Source of the DNA: Streptomyces tauricus
GTDB taxonomy: Bacteria > Actinomycetota > Actinomycetes > Streptomycetales > Streptomycetaceae
Length of the DNA stretch: 64,000 bases
Assembly (NCBI RefSeq): GCF_014650955.1
Contig: NZ_BMVY01000011.1
Coordinates: 186,001-250,000, forward strand
Direction of reading: 5' to 3'
Position 1 is the stretch's first letter. Each line of letters opens with the position of its first letter. Under the pieces are notes generated by a model that was not told the origin of the DNA, searched no databases, and saw only the letters and a list, made by a program, of their open reading frames with translations. Shown one piece after another: positions 6,407 to 13,774 of the stretch. The position numbers were made by a program, and so were the translations under genes.

Positions 6407-8961
6407 ACGCGTCCGTGCGGATCAGTGTCTCCTCGCTCCGTGCCCACAAGCGCCGCTTCGCCGGCACCTTCCTCGCGGTCCTCCTGGGGGTCGCCTTCCT
6501 CGCGGGCACGCTCGTCATGGGCGACACCCTGCGCGCCTCCTTCGACACGATGTTCGGCGACGCCACGAGCGGCACCGACGCCGTGGTCCGCAGCGCCGAC
6601 ACCATCACCACGCCGGGCGAGAGCCAGGGCGTACGGGCGCCCGTCGGCGCCGGCCTGGTGGCCGTCGTCGGGAAGACCCCGGGTGTCGCGGCGGCAGCAC
6701 CCGACATCCAGGGCGCGGCCCAGCTCGTCGGCGCCGACGGCGAGCCCATCGGCGGCCAGGGCCCGCCCACCCTCGCGGGCAACTGGATCGACGACCCCGA
6801 GCTGAACGCCTACCGCCTGGCCGAGGGCCGCGCCCCGGCGAAGTCCGGCGAGGTCGTCGTCAACCGGGGCGCGGCCGAGCAGGGCGACCTGCGCATCGGC
6901 GACACGACGACCCTGCGGACGCCCGACCCCGTCGAGGTGACGATCGTCGGCCTCGCGACCTTCGGCGGCGAGGACGGCATGGCACAGGTGACCTTCACCG
7001 GCATGACACGCCCCGACGCCGAGAAGTACCTGACCGCGAAGCCCGGCGAGGCCGCGAGCATCCTCGTACGGGCGGGTCCCGGCATCGATCAGCGGGAACT
7101 CGTCGACGCCCTGACTCCCGTACTGCCCGAGGGAGTCGAGGCGATCACCGGTCAGGAACTGGCCGAGGAGAACACCGAGATGATCTCCGGCCAGTTCCTG
7201 ACGCTCTTCACCACGTTCCTGCTGGTGTTCTCCGGTGTCGCGCTGCTCGTCGCGACCTTCTCCATCCACAACACCTTCGCGATCGTGGTCGCCCAACGCA
7301 CGCGTGAGAACGCCCTGTTGCGCGCCCTCGGCGCCTCCCGCCGCCAGGTCACCGCGTCGACGCTCGTGGAGGCGGGCGTGGTCGCCGTGGTCGCGTCCGC
7401 GGCCGGTCTCGCGGCCGGCATCGGTATCGCCGCCGGTCTGCAGGCGCTGTTCCCGGCCATCGGATTCCCCTTCCCCGAGGGTGACTTGGTGATCAGCGCC
7501 CTGTCCATGGTCCTGCCGCTCGCGGTCGGCGTCGTGGTCTGCCTCGGCTCCGCGCTCCTGCCCGCCGTACGGGCCGGGCGCACCGCACCGCTGGCCGCCC
7601 TGCGCGAGACGTCCGTCGACCGGTCCGGCGCGTCCCGGGCCCGCGCCGTCGTGGGCACCGGACTCGCGGCCCTGGCGGTCGCCGTCACCCTGACCGGCGT
7701 CGTCAGTCCGTCCCTGTGGCTCGCGGGCGGAGGCGCGGTGCTGGCACTCGCCGCCTTCGTGGTCCTCGGCCCGGTGGCCGCGACCACCGCCGTACGCGTC
7801 CTGGGGGCTCCCCTCGACCGGCTGCGCGGTGTCACCGGCGCCCTGGCCGCGCGCAACGCCCTGCGCAGCCCCAGGCGCACCGCCGCCACCGCGAGCGCCC
7901 TGATGATCGGCGTCGCCGTGGTGTCCCTGTTCACGGTCTTCGGTGCCTCGCTGAAGGCGACCATGGATCAGACGGTGTCACGGTCCTTCGCCGGGGACGT
8001 CGTCGTGAGCACCCCGTCCTTCGGCGCGGGCGGCAGCGGACTGAGCCCCGCGCTGGCCGGTGCCGTCGCCGACCGCCCCGAGGTCGACACGGCGGTCGGG
8101 CTGGGCCGCGGGGTGGCCGAAGTCGACGGCAGCGGCCGGGCGTTGACGGTGACGGACCCGGTCGGGCTGGAGCGCACCTTCGACCTGGGCGACGTACGGG
8201 GCTCGATGCGCGCCCTGGGCGCCGACGGGATCGCCGTCACGGAACAGGAGGCCGACAAGCAGGACCTCGAGGTGGGCGACACCACCCGGCTCGCCTTCAC
8301 GGACGGCACGACGGAAACCTTCACCGTCCGCGCGGTCTACGGCCGCTCCGAGCTGGCCGGTGAGTACGTCATCACCCGCGAGGCCTGGGCCCCGCACCGA
8401 ACCCAGGACTCCGACACGGTCGTCGCCGTGAGCTTCAAGGACGGTGTGGACGCGTCCGAGGGCAGGGCGGCGGTCGAGAAGGTCGCGAGGGCGTACGGCA
8501 ACCCCGAGGTGCAGACCCGCGACGAGTACGCGCGGTCCTCGGCCGGTGCCATCGACATGATGCTCACCCTGGTCTACGCGCTGCTCGCGCTCGCCGTGCT
8601 CATCGCACTGCTCGGCATCACCAACACACTGACCCTCGCGGTCCACGAACGCACCCGCGAACTCGGCCTGTTGCGGGCCGTCGGACAGACCCGCTCGCAG
8701 GTGCGCGCCATGGTCCGCTGGGAGTCGGTGCTGGTGGCAGCGTTCGGCACGGTGGGCGGACTCGCGCTCGGCGGGTTCCTCGGCTGGGTGCTCGTCAAGG
8801 CGTCCGACGGCGCGTCGAACAGCGCGTTCGCGTTCGCGCTGCCGCCGGCGCAGTTGCCCGTGGTCGCCGGCGTGGGGCTCGCGGCGGGGCTGTTCGCGGG
8901 GCTGCGTCCGGCGGGCCGGGCGGCACGTCTGAACGTACTGAAAGCCATCGCCACAGAATGA
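6403..8961 (+). CDS. FtsX-like ABC permease (two MacB-PCD/FtsX units)
   Basis: Membrane subunit of the exporter, 852 residues, built as two repeats of an extracytoplasmic domain and an FtsX permease core. The first transmembrane helix (about 20-42) is followed by a large outer domain. An FtsX block with three helices lies around residues 265-400 and contains the family-typical ENALLRALGASRRQV; a second helix pair and a second FtsX block end the protein, with RTRELGLLRAVGQTRSQV near residue 755. This duplicated single-polypeptide layout is common in actinobacteria. Start GTG 6403 lies in the GTGA overlap with the ATPase gene. The substrate is unknown; systems of this type move lipoproteins, peptides or lipophilic compounds. 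A hairpin follows at 8986-9014. Confidence 0.92.
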   Translation: MNASVRISVSSLRAHKRRFAGTFLAVLLGVAFLAGTLVMGDTLRASFDTMFGDATSGTDAVVRSADTITTPGESQGVRAPVGAGLVAVVGKTPGVAAAAPDIQGAAQLVGADGEPIGGQGPPTLAGNWIDDPELNAYRLAEGRAPAKSGEVVVNRGAAEQGDLRIGDTTTLRTPDPVEVTIVGLATFGGEDGMAQVTFTGMTRPDAEKYLTAKPGEAASILVRAGPGIDQRELVDALTPVLPEGVEAITGQELAEENTEMISGQFLTLFTTFLLVFSGVALLVATFSIHNTFAIVVAQRTRENALLRALGASRRQVTASTLVEAGVVAVVASAAGLAAGIGIAAGLQALFPAIGFPFPEGDLVISALSMVLPLAVGVVVCLGSALLPAVRAGRTAPLAALRETSVDRSGASRARAVVGTGLAALAVAVTLTGVVSPSLWLAGGGAVLALAAFVVLGPVAATTAVRVLGAPLDRLRGVTGALAARNALRSPRRTAATASALMIGVAVVSLFTVFGASLKATMDQTVSRSFAGDVVVSTPSFGAGGSGLSPALAGAVADRPEVDTAVGLGRGVAEVDGSGRALTVTDPVGLERTFDLGDVRGSMRALGADGIAVTEQEADKQDLEVGDTTRLAFTDGTTETFTVRAVYGRSELAGEYVITREAWAPHRTQDSDTVVAVSFKDGVDASEGRAAVEKVARAYGNPEVQTRDEYARSSAGAIDMMLTLVYALLALAVLIALLGITNTLTLAVHERTRELGLLRAVGQTRSQVRAMVRWESVLVAAFGTVGGLALGGFLGWVLVKASDGASNSAFAFALPPAQLPVVAGVGLAAGLFAGLRPAGRAARLNVLKAIATE

Positions 8962-8985
8962 CCCCGCCTTGGGGGCCACGCCCCT

Positions 8986-9014
8986 GGGGAGCGGGGCTGC
9001 GCGCCCCTGCTCCC
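8986..9014 (+). terminator. Candidate terminator after ABC permease
   Basis: GGGGAGCGGGG (8986-8996) can pair with CCCCTGCTCCC (9004-9014) with one bulged base, 25 bp past the permease stop. There is no U-tract, as usual in high-GC actinobacteria. Confidence 0.45.
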
Positions 9015-9069
9015 ACCCCGAAGCCCGCGCACACGCTCCCCTCAGCCCGCCCGGGCGACGTTCTCAGCC

Positions 9070-9112
9070 CGTCCGGCGTTTGAGGACCGGGGGTTCGGGG
9101 GCGGAGCCCCCG
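9070..9112. repeat. Dispersed intergenic GTCCGGCGTTTGAGGA element
   Basis: This stretch carries GTCCGGCGTTTGAGGA (9071-9086) followed by a small hairpin CGGGGGC/GCCCCCG (9096-9112). The same 15-16-base core occurs twice, in opposite orientation, at 54338-54391, also followed by a G-rich stretch ending in CGCAGCCCCC. It lies between convergent genes and is non-coding. Confidence 0.7.
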
Positions 9113-9193
9113 AGTACGTGACGAAGGGGGAGGGCAGGGGCGGCGGGGGCGAGAACGACTCGCCCCCGCCGCGGAGCGCCTGTCACCGCCCGG

Positions 9194-9742
9194 TCAGCCG
9201 GCAACGGCCGACCGGGCGGGAGCGTGTCCGCCCCCAGGAGCGGGCGCCAACGCATCCCCGCCACGCTCCACCTCCACGAACCCGAGACCGCCCGCCCCCG
9301 AGACCGCCGCGTACGGCGGCCGACCGGACCCCGCCACCGCCGCGGCGGAGGGAGCCGTGAGGGTGAACCACACGACCTTCCCCGTCTCGCCGTCCGGCCG
9401 CACACCCCAGCTCTCGCTCACCGCGGCAACCATCGAAAGGCCGCGTCCGCAGGTGGCGAGGGAGTTGGCGTCCCGCACCTCGGGAAGGCGCGGATCGCGG
9501 TCGTGCACCGAGACGGTGAGCTGGTCGAGCAACAGCTCGATCTCGACGGTGCACAGCTTGTCGGGCCGGGCGTGCAGATGGACGTTGGTCAACAGCTCGG
9601 TCACGCCGAGCGCGGCCCGGTCTATCAAGGGATCGAGACGCCAGTAGCGCAATTGCGCAGATACGATTCTGCGGACCTGGCCGATCCGCGAGGGCAGAGC
9701 GTTGAGCTCCACCGTGCAGTGTTTGCTTGGCTGGCTGATCAC
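9194..9742 (-). CDS. HATPase_c anti-sigma-like ATP-binding protein
   Basis: Single-domain GHKL ATP-binding protein of 182 residues, similar to RsbW/SpoIIAB-type anti-sigma kinases that abound in Streptomyces. The N-box is ELLTNVHLHA, followed by the DRDPRLP segment and the glycine-rich GRGLSMVAAV, as expected for ATP binding. There is no sensor or phosphoacceptor domain. Start GTG 9742 is preceded by GGGGAG eight bases away; the reading frame stays open upstream but without family-like sequence. The C-terminal 50 residues are low-complexity (Gly/Ala/Pro). No cognate sigma factor or anti-anti-sigma gene is adjacent. Confidence 0.82.
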   Translation of the reverse strand: MISQPSKHCTVELNALPSRIGQVRRIVSAQLRYWRLDPLIDRAALGVTELLTNVHLHARPDKLCTVEIELLLDQLTVSVHDRDPRLPEVRDANSLATCGRGLSMVAAVSESWGVRPDGETGKVVWFTLTAPSAAAVAGSGRPPYAAVSGAGGLGFVEVERGGDALAPAPGGGHAPARSAVAG

Positions 9743-9956
9743 GGCTGCGACTCCCCGAATTGAGGTCCGGAAGAAGACGAGTGCGGATCCAGCGGGCTGC
9801 CTGCGCGCGCCGACCGCCTGCTGTCGGTGGCCGGCGGGCTGGTTCGCAGCGTTATCGCCGGTAAACCCAGAGTGACGTGACAACAGAGTGGCTCAGGAGG
9901 CGCGCTCCCGCAACTCGCGGTGATCTCGGCGGCCGGACGGGCGCCCCGCGCGGAGC

Positions 9957-10280
9957 TCAGCGCACGCGCCCCGCCGCATTGCGCACGGCTTCGATGAATC
10001 GGCGGGCCGCCGGCGGACCGGGCTCTCCGGGAGCCGGATCGTGGTCGCCGAGGGTGAGCAGATAGCGGGTGCCGTTCACATCCGCGAGCGCCCGGTCCTC
10101 GTGGGCGAACCAGGGCTTCGACGCACGGACCGCCTGCACCGGCGCGCTGTCGATCTCACTGCCGTAGCTGGTGAGCAACTCCAGCCTGCCGTCGCTGATC
10201 CGGACCTGCCCGGCCCGGGTGAGCGAACGCAGCCGCTTCCCGATCCGCACGCCTGTGGCTGTGAACTCCGGCTCCGCCAT
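9957..10280 (-). CDS. Conserved hypothetical protein (107 aa)
   Basis: Small soluble protein of unknown function, 107 residues, starting at ATG 10280 behind a GGGGGTGGGG purine run. It is mixed alpha/beta in appearance, with VRIGKRLRSLTRAGQVRISDG near the start and RYLLTLGDHDP around residue 75. It has no signal, membrane helix or metal motif. In Streptomyces small proteins of this kind often sit beside HATPase anti-sigma-like genes, as here, but I do not recognise a named family. Its upstream region holds a 10-bp tandem repeat tract (10305-10364). Confidence 0.7.
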   Translation of the reverse strand: MAEPEFTATGVRIGKRLRSLTRAGQVRISDGRLELLTSYGSEIDSAPVQAVRASKPWFAHEDRALADVNGTRYLLTLGDHDPAPGEPGPPAARRFIEAVRNAAGRVR

Positions 10281-10304
10281 GTGCCCCACCCCCTTGTGCG
10301 ATTC

Positions 10305-10364
10305 GGTCGTGCTCCGTCGTGCTCTGTCATGCGCCGTCGTGTGCCGTCGTGTGTTCGGTCGTGA
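10305..10364. repeat. Degenerate 10-bp tandem repeat (GTCGTGYKCC)
   Basis: About six head-to-tail units of a 10-base motif, for example GTCGTGCTCC, GTCGTGCTCT, GTCATGCGCC, GTCGTGTGCC and GTCGTGTGTT, lie just upstream of the 107-residue gene. Looser GTCGTG copies continue to about 10405. The rest of the 431-bp gap (10281-10711) holds the leader ORF described at 10622 and nothing else that I can identify. Confidence 0.7.
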
Positions 10365-10621
10365 ACAGGGGCGTGCCCGTCGTGCATCCAGGTCGTGCCC
10401 CGTCGTGCGTGCGTACGCCGCGCGTCCCGTTCCGCTGTGTCCATTGTGCGTCCCGCCGGGAGCGGCGTCCTGTGCGTGCAGTCTGCCCGCGTCGGGCGTC
10501 GAGCACCAGTACGCATCCCGGGGTGGCACATGCCCTCCGGCGCACTCGCGTGAATGCGCCCCCCAACCCCTCTCCGACCTGTGGCACCAGCAGTCCCTTT
10601 GGGATCCTCAAAGGAGTGTTT

Positions 10622-10699
10622 ATGCAGGTGAGAAGGTGTGCGCAAGGTGCCTATGATCGAGGCGTCCGACCGCGCGACCCGATGTCGGCACGCACCTGA
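10622..10699 (+). CDS. Candidate 25-residue leader peptide before cysteine enzyme
   Basis: A short ORF, MQVRRCAQGAYD and so on, 25 codons plus stop, with a near-ideal AAAGGAG five bases before its ATG. Codons 4-6 are AGA AGG TGT, two rare arginine codons and a rare cysteine codon in a genome of this GC content. Its TGA touches the AAGGAG of the cysteine-desulfhydrase-like gene, which starts 12 bp later. Position and Cys codon fit a ribosome-sensing leader peptide. The alternative is that a TATGAT -10-like box at 10652-10657 starts transcription inside it, in which case it would not be in the mRNA. Confidence 0.5.
   Translation: MQVRRCAQGAYDRGVRPRDPMSART
10652..10657 (+). promoter_or_regulatory. 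TATGAT -10-like box
   Basis: TATGAT lies 55 bases before the GTG of the PLP-enzyme gene; no good -35 box is seen 17 bases upstream. It competes with the leader-peptide reading of the same stretch. Confidence 0.3.
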
Positions 10700-10711
10700 A
10701 GGAGCCCCGCC

Positions 10712-11845
10712 GTGACCACCCCGCAGCAGGCCCGCCCCCATGAGCCGACGGCCACCCTCGATGTCGACCACAGCGACGCGGAGTACCGGCACTGGCTCAA
10801 GGAAGCCGTGCGGAAGGTCCAGGCCGACGCCAACCGATCGGCCGACACCCATCTCCTGCGCTTCCCGCTGCCCGAGCGCTGGGGCATCGACCTGTATCTC
10901 AAGGACGAGTCCACCCACCCCACCGGCAGTCTCAAGCACCGGCTGGCCCGTTCCCTCTTCCTGTACGGGCTGTGCAACGGCTGGATCCGGCACGGCCGCC
11001 CCGTCATCGAGGCGTCCAGCGGCTCCACGGCCGTCTCCGAGGCGTACTTCGCCAAGCTGATCGGGGTGCCGTTCATCGCCGTCATGCCCCGTACCACCAG
11101 CCCGGAGAAGTGCCGGCTGATCGAGTTCCACGGCGGCCGGTGCCACTTCGTCGACGACCCGCGGACCATGTACGCGGAATCGGCGGCCCTCGCGGCCCAG
11201 ACCGGCGGTCATTTCATGGACCAGTTCACGTACGCGGAGCGGGCCACGGACTGGCGCGGCAACAACAACATCGCCGAGTCGATCTACCGCCAGCTGGAGT
11301 TGGAGCGGTATCCCGAACCCGCGTGGATCGTGGCCACCGCGGGAACCGGCGGCACCTCGGCGACCATCGCCCGCTATGTGCACTACATGCAGTTCAACAC
11401 CCGTATCTGTGTGGCCGATCCGGAGAACTCCTGTTTCTTCGAGGGCTGGACCACGGGTGACGCGGAGGTCACCACCGACTGCGGTTCGCGGATCGAGGGC
11501 ATCGGCAGGCCGCGGATGGAACCCAGCTTCGTACCGGGGGCCGTCGACCGGATGATGAAGGTGCCGGACGCGGCGAGCGTGGCGGCCGTGCGGGCACTGG
11601 AACAAGCCATCGGGCGCAAGGCGGGCGGCTCGACCGGCACGGGCCTGTGGAGCTCGCTGAAGATCGTGGCGGAGATGGCGGCGGCGGGGCGCACCGGGAG
11701 CGTGGTCACGCTGCTGTGCGATCCAGGTGACCGCTATCTGGACAAGTACTACTCGGACGACTGGCTGGCCGCCCAGGGACTGGACATCGCGCCCTACGCG
11801 GCCACGATCGACTCCTTGCTGGCCACGGGCATCTGGCCCGCCTGA
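10712..11845 (+). CDS. PLP-dependent cysteine synthase-fold enzyme, Cds1-like L-cysteine desulfhydrase
   Basis: Fold-type II PLP enzyme of 377 residues, close to the cysteine synthase family branch that includes mycobacterial Cds1, which degrades cysteine to pyruvate, ammonia and sulfide. The PLP lysine is K75 in PTGSLKHRLA; SSGSTAVSEAYFAKLIG binds substrate, and ATAGTGGTSATI is the phosphate-binding loop. Length and the N-terminal FPLPERWGIDLYLKDESTHP agree with Cds1-like proteins rather than CysK. GTG 10712 follows a strong AAGGAG. The 25-codon ORF just upstream could make expression respond to cysteine. Other activities in this family, such as cysteine synthase, cannot be excluded. Confidence 0.82.
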   Translation: MTTPQQARPHEPTATLDVDHSDAEYRHWLKEAVRKVQADANRSADTHLLRFPLPERWGIDLYLKDESTHPTGSLKHRLARSLFLYGLCNGWIRHGRPVIEASSGSTAVSEAYFAKLIGVPFIAVMPRTTSPEKCRLIEFHGGRCHFVDDPRTMYAESAALAAQTGGHFMDQFTYAERATDWRGNNNIAESIYRQLELERYPEPAWIVATAGTGGTSATIARYVHYMQFNTRICVADPENSCFFEGWTTGDAEVTTDCGSRIEGIGRPRMEPSFVPGAVDRMMKVPDAASVAAVRALEQAIGRKAGGSTGTGLWSSLKIVAEMAAAGRTGSVVTLLCDPGDRYLDKYYSDDWLAAQGLDIAPYAATIDSLLATGIWPA

Positions 11846-11856
11846 GCGGTTTCGTT

Positions 11857-11907
11857 CCGAGGACCTGGGAGTGGCCCCCGGCCCCGGGTGGCCACTCGGG
11901 CCCTCGG
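11857..11907. terminator. Hairpin terminator between convergent genes
   Basis: GAGTGGCC (11869-11876) and GGCCACTC (11890-11897) pair perfectly, flanked by CCGAGG (11857-11862) and CCTCGG (11902-11907). The hairpin starts 11 bp after the stop of the PLP enzyme gene and separates it from the convergent SRPBCC gene. Confidence 0.65.
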
Positions 11908-12018
11908 CTCCAAGAGCCGCGCCACATGGGGCCGGGAGCCCGGGGTGGCGCGGTTCCTGTGGAGTGGCGCCCGGTGGCGTCGGCCCCGGATGGTGCGGGA
12001 CCGCCGGCCCGCCGGCCG

Positions 12019-12504
12019 TCAGGGCGCCCGCGTCGAACCGATCCGCCGGTCCAGCTTCCCCACCGCGTCGCGGAACGCCCGGCCGAGCCCTGCCCGGCTC
12101 ACCTTCATCACCAGGCGGAACGCCGCCGTGCCGTCGGCGGCCACCGTCCACCGCACCCGCGTACCCGAGGCGCCGTCCGGAGTGAGCCGCCACTCCTCGA
12201 CCAGGGCGCGTACACCCGGGGCGTTGGTCACGTCGACGCGGTACGCGTACACCGTGTGGGGCACGGCCGCGACGATCGTCTCCTCGAAGCGCGTGCCGCC
12301 CCTGAGACGGATCCGCCGCCCGGAGCCGCCGTCGGCCGAGTGCGCCGACGAGACGGCGGAGAACCACTCCGGCCAGCCCTCGACATCCTCGGCCAGCGCG
12401 CGGTAGACCGCTTCGGGGGACGCGGCCACCCCTCGCGTGAACACCAGCCGCACGGGAGCGGTCCCGACGAAGTCGAGTTGCACGGGGCGCAGTCGACGGA
12501 CCAT
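12019..12504 (-). CDS. SRPBCC/polyketide-cyclase-like protein
   Basis: START/Bet v1-like (SRPBCC) protein of 161 residues, a fold with a large hydrophobic pocket that binds lipids or polyketides. Supporting features are the N-terminal strand LVFTRGVAASPEAVYRALAE followed by VEGWPEWF, then alternating strands ending RVRWTVAADG and a long C-terminal helix. ATG 12504 has GAGGGGG about nine bases upstream; an ATG 48 bases further out would add 16 residues without family support. It stands alone between a convergent enzyme gene and a DeoR regulator. Ligand and role are unknown. Confidence 0.8.
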   Translation of the reverse strand: MVRRLRPVQLDFVGTAPVRLVFTRGVAASPEAVYRALAEDVEGWPEWFSAVSSAHSADGGSGRRIRLRGGTRFEETIVAAVPHTVYAYRVDVTNAPGVRALVEEWRLTPDGASGTRVRWTVAADGTAAFRLVMKVSRAGLGRAFRDAVGKLDRRIGSTRAP

Positions 12505-12630
12505 GCGTACGACCCCCTCGTGGGAACGAGTCCGGAACGCGGCCCGCGACACGGCGGTCGGCGGGGCAGGGTCACCATAACCGGCGGTACGTCAGCTGTC
12601 TGCAGCGCTGAGGGCGCCCCGGCGGACACG

Positions 12631-13473
12631 TCAGGCGTCCGGCGCGTCCTCGTCGTCGTCCTCGAACTCCCCCGCCACCACCAGGCGCCGCAGGTGCTCG
12701 GAGATCTCCGTGCGCGCCTCGGCGGGCAGCCCGTCGTCCGTCACCAGCGTGTCGATCTGTTCCAGCGCGGCGAACGAACTCAGCCCAACCGTGCCCCACT
12801 TGGTGTGGTCCGCGACCACGACGACCCGCCGCGCGGACTGCACGAGACGCCGGTTCGTCTCGGCCTCCGCCAGGTTCGGCGTGGACAGACCCGCCTCCAC
12901 CGATATGCCGTGCACCCCGAGGAAGAGCACGTCGAAGTGGAGCGCCTCGATCGCCTGGTCGGCGACGGGACCCACCAGGGAGTCCGAGGGTGTGCGCACC
13001 CCGCCCGTCAGCACGACCGTCGCCGCCCCTTGCCGCTGCCCCGAGGTGCGCTGCGCCGAGTGGAAGACGTCGGCCACCCGCACCGAGTTGGTCACCACGG
13101 TCAGGTCCGGCACGTCGAGCAGCTGATGGGCGAGCGCGTACGTCGTCGTGCCGCCGGACAGCGCGATCGCCGTGCCCGGCGCCACCAGTGCCGCGGCCGC
13201 CCGCGCGATGTCCTCCTTGGCTGTCAGCTCCAGACCCGACTTGGCCTCGAAACCCGGCTCGTGCGTACTCGCCTCGACCACCGGGACCGCGCCGCCGTGC
13301 ACCTTCTCCACCACGCCCTGGCGGGCGAGCGCGTCAAGGTCCCGACGGACCGTCATGTCGGACACGCCGAGCTTCCTGGTCAGTTCGTTCACGCGGACGC
13401 CACCGCGCCGCCGGACCTCGTCCAGGATCAGAGCGCGCCGCTGCTCCGCGAGCAGGTTCTGATTCTCGCTCAC
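12631..13473 (-). CDS. DeoR/GlpR-family transcriptional regulator
   Basis: Sugar-phosphate-responsive repressor of 280 residues. The N-terminal helix-turn-helix is VNELTRKLGVSDMTVRRDL, followed by the family hallmark VVEKVHGGAVPV. The C-terminal DeoR sensor domain contains TAIALSGGTTTYALAH and GLSTPNLAEAETNR. The protein ends in an acidic tail (FEDDDEDAPDA). GTG 13473 has GGAG five bases upstream and matches the usual N-terminus SENQNLLAEQRR; an upstream ATG at 13551 would add 26 residues of no family character. It is divergent from the membrane hydrolase gene, with no obvious sugar operon next to it. Confidence 0.88.
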   Translation of the reverse strand: MSENQNLLAEQRRALILDEVRRRGGVRVNELTRKLGVSDMTVRRDLDALARQGVVEKVHGGAVPVVEASTHEPGFEAKSGLELTAKEDIARAAAALVAPGTAIALSGGTTTYALAHQLLDVPDLTVVTNSVRVADVFHSAQRTSGQRQGAATVVLTGGVRTPSDSLVGPVADQAIEALHFDVLFLGVHGISVEAGLSTPNLAEAETNRRLVQSARRVVVVADHTKWGTVGLSSFAALEQIDTLVTDDGLPAEARTEISEHLRRLVVAGEFEDDDEDAPDA

Positions 13474-13774
13474 GTCCGCTCCGGTTCCCTTCGCCTCGAC
13501 CCGCTCGACATAGCCCTGTGCAGCCCCTGCGTCGAACACCGACAAGGACATTCCCCTCACCTGTGGACCGCGGGACGCCCCATCCTCGCACGGGGCGCCA
13601 CAGGTCGCGCCACTGCCTGTGGCGACGCGCACACGTCACGCTGCCACCTCCTGTCCGGCACTGTCACACGGATCGGGGAGATTCCGTGACGAGTGGTGCG
13701 CGCAGGGTCAGCAGAGGCGATCCTTGTATCTGGACATGACACATGTCGACAGGCATCACGGGGGACACACAACA

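Noticed and set aside
5149..7296. Long minus-strand open frame opposite the ABC exporter genes (715 codons)
   Set aside because: It is an antisense shadow of high-GC coding sequence: Arg/Ala/Gly-biased, no family motif, and it overlaps three well-supported genes.
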